Source: Paracoccaceae bacterium
Lineage (GTDB): Bacteria; Pseudomonadota; Alphaproteobacteria; Rhodobacterales; Rhodobacteraceae
Length of the DNA: 33,801 bases
Reading direction: 5' to 3'
Assembly (NCBI GenBank): GCA_003551925.1
Contig: PUOA01000243.1
Coordinates: 1 to 33,801 of the forward strand
Program-made: the position numbers and the translations under genes
Part shown: piece by piece, positions 1-5,984 of the stretch
Position numbering within the stretch: position 1 is the first letter of the stretch
How the letters are laid out: every line of letters starts with the position of its first letter
The notes under the pieces: model-generated
The model's database searches: none
Told to the model about the DNA's origin: nothing
What the model saw: the letters and a program-made list of their open reading frames with translations, nothing else

Positions 1-595
1 CCGCGCGCTGGCAGTCGATCCGCAGGTGCTGCTGCTGGACGAGCCGCTGGGCGCGCTGGACCTGAAGCTGCGCCGCGCCATGCAGGATGAACTCAAATCC
101 ATCCAGCGCCGCGTCGGCACCACCTTCGTGCACGTCACCCATGATCAGGAAGAGGCGATGGCCATCGCCGACACCATCGTGGTGATGAATGGCGGGCGCA
201 TCGTCGATCACGGGCCCCCCGCGCGCATCTACCGCGCGCCGCAGAGCCTGTTTTCGGCGGCGTTCATGGGCGAGATCAACCTGCTGCCGGGCCGCGCCCG
301 GGGCGGACGGCTGACCACCGCGCTCGGCGCCTTCGACGTGGACGCCCCCGACGGCGACGCCACGCTCTGCATCCGCCCCGAGGCGCTGGGCACCGCGCCC
401 GGCGGCCTGCCCCTCGGCCCCGCGCGCCTGACCGACGCGGCGTTCTTCGGCACCCACCATCGGGCTCGGCTTGTCCCACGCGCCGCGCCCGATCTGACGC
501 TGGTCGCGCATCTGCCCCCCGATGCCGACCCGCAACCGGGGCAGGAACTGGCGCTGCACGCCCGCACCCATGTCGTTCTGGAGGGTCACCCATGA
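1..595 (+). CDS. ABC transporter ATP-binding protein, PotA/UgpC-like (5' partial)
   Basis: This is the C-terminal part of an ABC ATPase; the reading frame is open from base 2, so the start lies outside the window. The fragment begins just before Walker B (LLLDEPLGALD), followed by the D-loop and the H-loop histidine (VTHDQEEAMAIAD). A TOBE-like beta domain follows (MGEINLLPGRA, then CIRPEAL), which is typical of importers for polyamines, sugars or iron of the PotA/MalK/FbpC group. It would energise uptake at the inner membrane. The stop overlaps the next start as ATGA, so it is the upstream member of an operon with the MBL hydrolase, aldehyde dehydrogenase and ureohydrolase. That company favours a polyamine or guanidino substrate, but this is inference; permeases and binding protein are not in view. 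Confidence 0.9.
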   Translation, partial: RALAVDPQVLLLDEPLGALDLKLRRAMQDELKSIQRRVGTTFVHVTHDQEEAMAIADTIVVMNGGRIVDHGPPARIYRAPQSLFSAAFMGEINLLPGRARGGRLTTALGAFDVDAPDGDATLCIRPEALGTAPGGLPLGPARLTDAAFFGTHHRARLVPRAAPDLTLVAHLPPDADPQPGQELALHARTHVVLEGHP

Positions 596-1338
596 CCAGC
601 AGCCTGATCCGCATCAACGCCACCGACTGGTACCGCATCCGCAAGCTCGGCGACGGCGTCACCTGGATCGACGAGCCGCATATCCGCGAGTTCTTCCGCT
701 GCAACATCTGGCATGTGCGCGGGCGCGAGCGTGACATGCTGGTCGACAGCGGCATGGGCGTGGTGTCGCTGCGCGCGCATGTGCCCTTGGTCACCGAACG
801 CCCGCTGGACGCGGTCGCCAGCCACACGCATTTCGACCATATCGGCTGCCACCACGAATTCGACTGCCGCCTGTGCCACGCCGCCGAGGCCGACATCCTG
901 GCCGCCACCACGCGCGAAAACACGCTGGCCGCGGACTACGTCACCGACGACATCTTCACCGCGCTGCCGCCCGCGCCCTATCAATCGGCCACCTATACCG
1001 TGAAATCCGCGCCTGCGACGCGGATCCTCGAAGACGGCGACATCGTCGATCTGGGCGACCGGCATTTCGAGGTCATCCACACCCCCGGCCATTCCCCCGG
1101 CGGCATCGCGCTGTGGGAGGAAGCGACGGGCATGCTGATCTCGGGCGATATCGTCTATGACGGCCCGCTGATCGAAGGCACCACCGAGGCCGAGATGGCC
1201 GACTACATCGCCAGCATGAAACGGCTGCTGGACCTGCCGGTGCGGATCGTCCACGGGGGCCATTTCCCCAGCTATTCGGGCGCGCGTCACCGCGAGATCA
1301 TCACCAGATGGCTGCAGCAGAAGGAGGCGCTCGCATGA
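592..1338 (+). CDS. MBL-fold metallo-hydrolase
   Basis: A 248-residue metallo-beta-lactamase-fold protein. The metal motif HxHxDH is intact (HTHFDHIG, H78-H83). Further family landmarks are TPGHSPGGIAL, SGDIVYDGPL and the final histidine segment VHGGHF. The protein covers the whole fold with no extra domain and no signal peptide, so it is probably a cytoplasmic di-metal hydrolase. The start overlaps the stop of the ABC ATPase (ATGA) with a GGAGGG upstream, and the stop overlaps the start of the aldehyde dehydrogenase, so it is translationally coupled on both sides. The substrate cannot be read from the sequence. Within this operon it might hydrolyse an ester, thioester or lactam intermediate of guanidino or polyamine breakdown, which is speculation. 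Confidence 0.9.
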   Translation: MTSSLIRINATDWYRIRKLGDGVTWIDEPHIREFFRCNIWHVRGRERDMLVDSGMGVVSLRAHVPLVTERPLDAVASHTHFDHIGCHHEFDCRLCHAAEADILAATTRENTLAADYVTDDIFTALPPAPYQSATYTVKSAPATRILEDGDIVDLGDRHFEVIHTPGHSPGGIALWEEATGMLISGDIVYDGPLIEGTTEAEMADYIASMKRLLDLPVRIVHGGHFPSYSGARHREIITRWLQQKEALA

Positions 1339-2759
1339 TCGACGCGCGGCAGTTCTACATCAACGGCGCCTGGGTCGACCCGCTGCGCCCCGACGATCAC
1401 GCGGTCATCAACCCCGCCACCGAAGAGCCCGTGGCGACCGTCAGCCTCGGCGGTGCCGATGACATCGACCGCGGGGTGGTTGCCGCCACGGCGGCGTTCG
1501 GCCCGTGGTCGCGCACCCCGCCCGCCGAGCGCCGCGCGCTGGTGGCGCGGCTGCTCGAGGTCTACCGCGCCCGCTACGACGAGATGGTGCAGACCATCAC
1601 GCTCGAGCTCGGCGCGCCGGTGGACATGTGCGCCGAACAGCAGGCCGACACCGGGGTGGGCCATGTCGAGGGCTTCCTGCGCGCCTTCGACCGGCTGGAC
1701 TGGCGCGAGGTGCTCGACAACGGCGACACGCTGCTGCGCGAGCCTGTCGGCGTGTGCGGGCTGATCACGCCGTGGAACTGGCCGATCAACCAGATCGTGC
1801 TCAAGGTGATCCCGGCGCTGCTGACCGGCTGCACCTGCGTGCTCAAGCCCGCCGAGCTGACGCCGCTCAGCGCGATGCTCTATGCCCGGATGATCCACGA
1901 GGCCGGCTTCCCGCCGGGTGTGTTCAACCTGGTCAACGGCACGGGCGAGGTCGCGGGCGCCGCGCTCTCGCGCCACCGCGACGTGGCGATGATGTCGTTC
2001 ACCGGCTCCACCCGCGCGGGCATCGCCGTCAGCCGCGACGCCGCGCCCACCATCAAGCGCGTGACGCTGGAACTGGGCGGCAAGTCGCCCAACCTGATCT
2101 TTGCCGACTGCGATCTGGCCACCCGCGTGCCCGCAAGCCTGTCCGAGGTGTTCCTGAACACCGGCCAGAGCTGCGACGCCCCCACCCGGCTGCTGGTCGA
2201 ACGCTCGGTCTACGCGCAGGTGGCCGAGCTTGCCACGAAGGCGGCCGAGGCGCAGGCGGTGGGCGACCCCACGCGCCCCGGCGATCACATCGGCCCGCTG
2301 GTCAGCGCCACGCAGTTCCAGCGCGTGCAGGACCTGATCGCCGCCGGCATCGCCGAGGGCGCGACGCTGCTGGCGGGCGGTCCGGGCCGCCCCGAGGGCC
2401 AGAACCGCGGCTACTACGTCCGCCCCACCGTGTTCGGCGACGTGGACAACGCCATGACCATCGCCCGGACCGAGATCTTCGGCCCCGTCGCCGTGCTGAT
2501 CCCGTTCGACACCGAGGCCGAGGCCATCGCCATCGCCAACGACACCGATTACGGCCTCGCCGCCTATATCCAGACCGGCGATCCGGCGCGCGCCGAGCGG
2601 GTGGCGGCGCAGCTGCGCGCCGGGATGATCCACATCAACGGCGCCGCGCACAACTACGGCAGCCCCTTCGGCGGCTACAAGCACTCCGGCAACGGCCGCG
2701 AGGGGGGCTTGCCGGGGCTGGAAGAGTTCCTGGAGCTGAAAACCCTGCACACCGCCTGA
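1335..2759 (+). CDS. NAD(P)-dependent aldehyde dehydrogenase
   Basis: A 474-residue ALDH-superfamily enzyme that oxidises an aldehyde to its acid. The catalytic cysteine C280 lies in NTGQSCDAPTR, the general-base glutamate E246 in LELGGKSPN, and the cofactor-binding segments ITPWNWP and MSFTGSTRAG are intact. The ORF track starts at 1308, but ATG 1335 is preferred: it overlaps the previous stop as ATGA and has AAGGAGG eight bases upstream. Length matches the family. With a PotA-like transporter and an agmatinase-family enzyme next to it, likely substrates are 4-aminobutyraldehyde or 4-guanidinobutyraldehyde, both products of polyamine or agmatine deamination. Substrate choice is inferred from context only; betaine-aldehyde-type activity is an alternative. 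Confidence 0.93.
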   Translation: MIDARQFYINGAWVDPLRPDDHAVINPATEEPVATVSLGGADDIDRGVVAATAAFGPWSRTPPAERRALVARLLEVYRARYDEMVQTITLELGAPVDMCAEQQADTGVGHVEGFLRAFDRLDWREVLDNGDTLLREPVGVCGLITPWNWPINQIVLKVIPALLTGCTCVLKPAELTPLSAMLYARMIHEAGFPPGVFNLVNGTGEVAGAALSRHRDVAMMSFTGSTRAGIAVSRDAAPTIKRVTLELGGKSPNLIFADCDLATRVPASLSEVFLNTGQSCDAPTRLLVERSVYAQVAELATKAAEAQAVGDPTRPGDHIGPLVSATQFQRVQDLIAAGIAEGATLLAGGPGRPEGQNRGYYVRPTVFGDVDNAMTIARTEIFGPVAVLIPFDTEAEAIAIANDTDYGLAAYIQTGDPARAERVAAQLRAGMIHINGAAHNYGSPFGGYKHSGNGREGGLPGLEEFLELKTLHTA

Positions 2760-2769
2760 GGAGGTCCCG

Positions 2770-3714
2770 ATGGCACCGCGTTTCAACCAGCCGCTCGGCG
2801 GCAACGACATGCCGCGCTTCGGCGGCCCGGTGACGATGATGCGCCTGCCCGCGCAGGACAGCGCCGAAGGGCTCGACGCCGCCTTCGTGGGCATTCCGAT
2901 GGATATCGGCACCTCGAACCGGCCCGGCACGCGGCTGGGGCCGCGCCAGATCCGCGACGAATCGCGGATGCTGCGACCCTACAACATGGCCACCGGCGCG
3001 GCGCCGTTCGAGCATCTGCACGTCGCCGATATCGGCGACGTGCCGATCAACACCTTCGATCTGAAGAAATCGGTGCAGATCATCGAAGATCATTACCGCG
3101 CCATCCTGCGCCACGGCGCGGTGCCGCTGACGCTGGGCGGAGATCATACGCTCACTTGGCCGATCCTGCGCGCGATGCGCGACCGTCACGGCCCGGTGGC
3201 GCTGATCCATGTCGATGCGCATGCCGACATCAACGATGCCATGTTCGGCGAGACCGTCGCGCATGGCTGCCCGTTCCGCCGCGCGTGGGAGGACGGCTGC
3301 CTGCTCAACGACCGCGTGATCCAGATCGGGCTGCGCGGCACCGGATACGGCCCCGATGATTTCGACTGGAGCCGCGAACGCGGCTGGCGCGTGGTGCAGG
3401 CCGAGGAGTGCTGGCACCGCTCGCTGTCGCCCTTGATGGAGGAGGTGCGCGCCATGATCGGCGACGCGCCGGTGTATCTGAGCTTCGACATCGACAGCCT
3501 GGACCCGGCCTTCGCGCCGGGCACGGGGACCGTGGAACCCGGCGGGCTGAGCATCTGGCAGGGGCTCGAGATCGTGCGCGGCTGCGCGGGGTTGCGGCTG
3601 GTGGGCGCCGATCTGGTCGAGGTCTCGCCCCCCTATGACCCGTCGGGCAACACCGCGCTGGTGGGCGCGAACCTGCTCTATGAAATGCTGTGCGCGCTCC
3701 CCGGCGTGCCGTAG
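2770..3714 (+). CDS. speB: Agmatinase / guanidinobutyrase family ureohydrolase
   Basis: A 314-residue arginase/agmatinase-family enzyme that releases urea from a guanidino substrate using a binuclear manganese centre. All metal ligands are present: H126 in GGDH, D149-H151-D153 in HVDAHAD, and D240/D242 in SFDIDSLDPAFAPG. The N-terminus PLGGNDMPRFGG resembles guanidinobutyrase and agmatinase paralogues of proteobacteria. AGGAGG directly after the aldehyde dehydrogenase stop supports ATG 2770. Agmatine would give putrescine plus urea, and 4-guanidinobutyrate would give GABA plus urea. The aldehyde dehydrogenase upstream makes guanidinobutyrate an attractive substrate, but family members are hard to tell apart, so the symbol speB is only a family label. 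It ends the operon; a repeat-rich region follows. Confidence 0.9.
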   Translation: MAPRFNQPLGGNDMPRFGGPVTMMRLPAQDSAEGLDAAFVGIPMDIGTSNRPGTRLGPRQIRDESRMLRPYNMATGAAPFEHLHVADIGDVPINTFDLKKSVQIIEDHYRAILRHGAVPLTLGGDHTLTWPILRAMRDRHGPVALIHVDAHADINDAMFGETVAHGCPFRRAWEDGCLLNDRVIQIGLRGTGYGPDDFDWSRERGWRVVQAEECWHRSLSPLMEEVRAMIGDAPVYLSFDIDSLDPAFAPGTGTVEPGGLSIWQGLEIVRGCAGLRLVGADLVEVSPPYDPSGNTALVGANLLYEMLCALPGVP

Positions 3715-3734
3715 ACGCGCGCCGGCTGACAAGG

Positions 3735-3799
3735 CTCCCCGGAGGCGCTCCCCGAAGGCGCTCCCCGAAGGCGCTCTCCGGAGGGGCTCCCCGAAGGCG
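3735..3799. repeat. 13-bp tandem repeat, five copies, between convergent genes
   Basis: Five consecutive 13-bp units of the form CTCCCCGAAGGCG, with minor variants (CTCCCCGGAGGCG, CTCTCCGGAGGGG), fill most of the gap between the ureohydrolase stop and the cytochrome c stop. The inverse motif GCCTCCGGGGG at 3807-3817 can pair with the first unit (GCTCCCCGGAGGC). The array could therefore fold into alternative GC-rich hairpins and act as a bidirectional terminator. No T-run follows, so the terminator role is inference. Confidence 0.75.
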
Positions 3800-3823
3800 C
3801 CTCGCGGCCTCCGGGGGCACGCC

Positions 3824-4786
3824 TCAGTCGGTGCGGTTGGCGTCCAGGAAGCCCAGCACGTCGATCCGGTCCTGTTCGTTGCGCAGGCCGCGGAACGCCA
3901 TCTGGTTGTTCGGGATGTAGCTGTCGGGGTTTTCGAGCCACGCCAGCAGCGACTCCACCGTCCATTCGCCGCCATGTTCGGTCAGCGCGCGCGAGTAGCG
4001 CCAGCCATCGGCGGCGGCGACTTCGCGCCCGACGATGTTCACCAGATGCGGCCCGCCACGGTTCTGCTCGGCGTCATAGACGTGGCAGGCGGCGCACTGG
4101 CGCCAGACGCGTTCGCCGTCGGCGATGTTCGCGCTGGCCAGCAGCGCGGCACCATCATCGGCGGCCGCCATGTCCTCGGTTGCCGCGTCCTCGATTGCGT
4201 CGGCCTCGGCAACGTCCTCGATTGCGTCGTCGGCAGCTTCCGCTTCGGCCACGTCTTCGGTGACCTCTTCCTCGCGCGCCTCGGCCTCGGCGACCTCTTC
4301 GGTGGTGTCCTCGTCCATCGCCTCGTCGGCGGCGGCCTGGGCGGTGTCGGCATCCTCGGGGGCGGGGGCCTCCTCGGTCATCTCGGTGTCGGCGTCCGCG
4401 GGGGCTTCGGCAACGTCGGTTGCCTCATCGGCGGCATCCTCGGGGCGCTCTTCGGCGACATCCTCGGCGGCGTCGGGTTCGTCGAGCACCTCGGCGGCGG
4501 CGGTTTCTTCTTCGGCGGTTTCTTCCTCGACGACCGCATCGTCCTCGACCGCATCGTCCTCGACGGCGGCGACCTCGTCCGCGACGGTCTCGTCTTCCTC
4601 GGCCGCGGCGGCGACCTGTTCCTCGGCGGGCGGCTCGGTCGGCGCGGTGGCGGTGCGCTCGGGGCCCGAGCTGAACCCGGCCACGGCGGCCATCACCAGC
4701 AGCAGCGCGGTCCCGCCCGCCAGCACGGCGCGCGACGCCTGTTCGTTCTTGTCGAGTTTCTGAAAATCCTGCATCCACGATGACAT
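3824..4786 (-). CDS. Membrane-anchored class I cytochrome c with long acidic linker
   Basis: A 320-residue protein with three parts. Residues about 20-40 form an uncleaved transmembrane anchor (AVLAGGTALLLVMAAVAGF). Residues about 50-215 are low-complexity Ala/Glu/Asp sequence. Residues about 218-320 form a class I cytochrome c domain with haem motif CAACH (C231-H235) and a likely distal ligand M296 in NNQMAFRG. The plan matches membrane-attached electron carriers such as Rhodobacter cytochrome c-y and Paracoccus c552, which link the bc1 complex to oxidases or the photosynthetic reaction centre. As I recall, those are nearer 180-200 residues, so the linker here is far longer. The haem domain would act in the periplasm. 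It is transcribed alone, divergently from the LOV gene, and a good sigma70-type promoter lies upstream. Confidence 0.88.
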   Translation of the reverse strand: MSSWMQDFQKLDKNEQASRAVLAGGTALLLVMAAVAGFSSGPERTATAPTEPPAEEQVAAAAEEDETVADEVAAVEDDAVEDDAVVEEETAEEETAAAEVLDEPDAAEDVAEERPEDAADEATDVAEAPADADTEMTEEAPAPEDADTAQAAADEAMDEDTTEEVAEAEAREEEVTEDVAEAEAADDAIEDVAEADAIEDAATEDMAAADDGAALLASANIADGERVWRQCAACHVYDAEQNRGGPHLVNIVGREVAAADGWRYSRALTEHGGEWTVESLLAWLENPDSYIPNNQMAFRGLRNEQDRIDVLGFLDANRTD

Positions 4787-4880
4787 GGTCGTGAGCTCCC
4801 TGTTCTGGCGGCGCGCCCATCGCTCGCGCCCGTGACCGATCCGACCGACCCTGTGTCATGGCGACGCGGGCCGCGCGCTT

Positions 4881-4904
4881 AGGCTGCTGATTGTAAAGCA
4901 GCCT
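4881..4904. promoter_or_regulatory. Perfect 8-bp dyad overlapping the cytochrome c -10 box
   Basis: AGGCTGCT (4881-4888) and AGCAGCCT (4897-4904) are perfect inverse complements separated by eight bases. The spacer contains most of the -10 box, and the left arm covers the predicted start site. This placement suits a repressor operator. A hairpin is less likely, because transcription from this promoter would start inside the dyad. No known regulator consensus was recognised. Confidence 0.5.
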
Positions 4905-4918
4905 TTGTGCCGTCGCAA
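4890..4918 (-). promoter_or_regulatory. Sigma70-type promoter for the cytochrome c gene
   Basis: On the minus strand, a -35 box TTGCGA (4913-4918) is followed after exactly 17 bp by a -10 box TACAAT (4890-4895). This is a good match to the housekeeping consensus and is notably AT-rich for this genome. Transcription would start near 4883, leaving a leader of roughly 95 nt before the ATG at 4786. The assignment rests on sequence match only. Confidence 0.6.
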
Positions 4919-5048
4919 ATAGACTGCGCGCGCCGCGCGGCAAGCACGCTTTCACCGTCCGAAGGCATCTGCTATTCCCGATCGGGGCGCTGTCCGGAAG
5001 CGACGGCAGGTCGGCACCGCATCGAATGACGAGCAACGGAAAGATGAC

Positions 5049-5432
5049 ATGCTGTCAAACAAGGCCATGATGGATGAGTCCGCGCTGCGCGGATTGCTGG
5101 AGCCCGACGAGACCGACATGAGCGTCGTGTTCAGCGACCCGTCGCTGCCCGACAACCCGATGATCTTCGTCAGCGACGAATTCGAGGCGCAGACCGGCTA
5201 TTCCCCGGCCGAGGCGGTGGGCCGCAACTGCCGGTTCCTGCAGGGACCCGACACCAACCCCGACACCATCCAGGCGATCCGGCATGCGCTGCGCGCGCAG
5301 ACGCGCTTCACCATCGACATCCTGAACTACCGCAAGGACGGAACCGCGTTCATGAACCGGCTGCGCATCCGCCCGATCTATGACCCCGACGGCAAGCTGC
5401 TGTTCTTTGCCGGGGCGCAGAACCCGCTCTGA
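5049..5432 (+). CDS. Short LOV-domain blue-light photoreceptor
   Basis: A 127-residue single-domain LOV (PAS-type) flavoprotein with no effector. The flavin-binding signature GRNCRFLQG carries the photoactive cysteine C61, which forms the covalent flavin adduct under blue light. ILNYRKDG and FMNRLRIRPIYD supply the flavin-contacting asparagines, and AGAQNP carries the signalling glutamine Q124. The sequence from SVVFSDPS to the C-terminus strongly resembles my memory of DsLOV from Dinoroseobacter shibae, including a methionine (M38) where DsLOV has M49, a residue linked there to fast dark recovery. ATG 5049 is supported by GGAAAG five bases upstream. It is likely a soluble dimeric light sensor acting through a partner. 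The partner is unknown; the neighbouring cytochrome c and exopolysaccharide genes are candidates for co-regulation only. Confidence 0.93.
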   Translation: MLSNKAMMDESALRGLLEPDETDMSVVFSDPSLPDNPMIFVSDEFEAQTGYSPAEAVGRNCRFLQGPDTNPDTIQAIRHALRAQTRFTIDILNYRKDGTAFMNRLRIRPIYDPDGKLLFFAGAQNPL

Positions 5433-5504
5433 CGGGTGCCGCGGGGGGGCGCATCGGGTGTCGGTGCGGGTGTTCCGTTGCAGCAACGACAGGGGGCACG
5501 CAGA

Positions 5505-5750
5505 ATGACCGCAGAGATCGCAGGAACGGCGCTGGCAGCGCTGGGGCTGGTGATCGCCGCAGTGTTGGGCCGGTGGATGCAACCGCGCCGGCTGCCGCTG
5601 GTGCTGAGCGCGATCACCGGCGCGTTCGGCACCGGGGCGCTGGTGCTCTGGGGGCTGTTCGATGCGCTGTCGCTGCCGCTGCTGGTGGGCGCGATGGTCG
5701 TCTACGGGGTGGCGGTGGCGGTCACGGGACGGATGATGCGCCGCGGCTGA
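5505..5750 (+). CDS. Small hydrophobic membrane protein, unknown function
   Basis: An 81-residue protein made mostly of hydrophobic segments: about residues 5-22 (GTALAALGLVIAAVLG), 30-50 (PLVLSAITGAFGTGALVLWG) and 53-72 (ALSLPLLVGAMVVYGVAVAV). It ends in a basic tail (RMMRRG). The topology suggests two or three transmembrane helices. The ORF track begins at 5436, but ATG 5505 is preferred: it follows AGGGGGC, and the 23 extra residues are polar and low in complexity. It lies 72 bases after the LOV gene on the same strand and may share its transcript. I do not recognise a family. Confidence 0.6.
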   Translation: MTAEIAGTALAALGLVIAAVLGRWMQPRRLPLVLSAITGAFGTGALVLWGLFDALSLPLLVGAMVVYGVAVAVTGRMMRRG

Positions 5751-5752
5751 GC

Positions 5753-5824
5753 CCTGCGCCCGGTCCTGGGCCCGGTCCTGCGCCCGGTCCTGCGCTCGGT
5801 CCTGGGCCCGGTCTTGCGCCCCGG
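5753..5824. repeat. 12-bp tandem repeat (about six units)
   Basis: Units of CCTGCGCCCGGT alternate with CCTGGGCCCGGT and CCTGCGCTCGGT, with a last degenerate copy CTTGCGCCCCGG. The array starts two bases after the stop of the small membrane protein and precedes the exopolysaccharide operon. GGGCCC cores are self-complementary, so RNA from the array could fold. A minus-strand ORF reads it as a four-residue repeat, but that ORF has no other support. Confidence 0.8.
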
Positions 5825-5984
5825 CTTCCCGCCACCGGTTCCGGTTTCGCAACAATTCGCCCCTGGCCGCGCATTTGTCCCGCAGTTTGCCAAGTTGCGC
5901 CACATTCCGCGCCCATCACCATGATCGGATTTTCAAGGAACACCGCTGCGCGCCGCGCGCGGCACTCTGATCAGGGCGATTTTC
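5825..5984. other. Upstream region of the exopolysaccharide operon
   Basis: About 160 bases between the 12-bp repeat and the first exopolysaccharide gene. It is somewhat richer in A/T than its surroundings. I found no convincing -35/-10 pair; one stretch (TGGCCG with TTGTC five bases later) only weakly resembles a sigma54 promoter. A GC palindrome, GCCGCGCGCGGC, lies at 5952-5963. The operon promoter is presumably here but cannot be placed. Confidence 0.35.

Noticed and set aside
3735-3799. CRISPR array
   Set aside because: Units are 13 bp and directly abutting, with no spacers; the same applies to the other tandem arrays in the window.
4125-4763. Plus-strand Ser/Ala-repeat ORF of 212 residues
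   Set aside because: It is the complement of the Ala/Glu/Asp linker of the cytochrome c; the repeat pattern follows from the opposite strand's codons.
5055-5903. Minus-strand ORF with a repeated QDRA unit
   Set aside because: The repeat comes from the 12-bp tandem array, and the rest is antisense to the LOV and small membrane genes.
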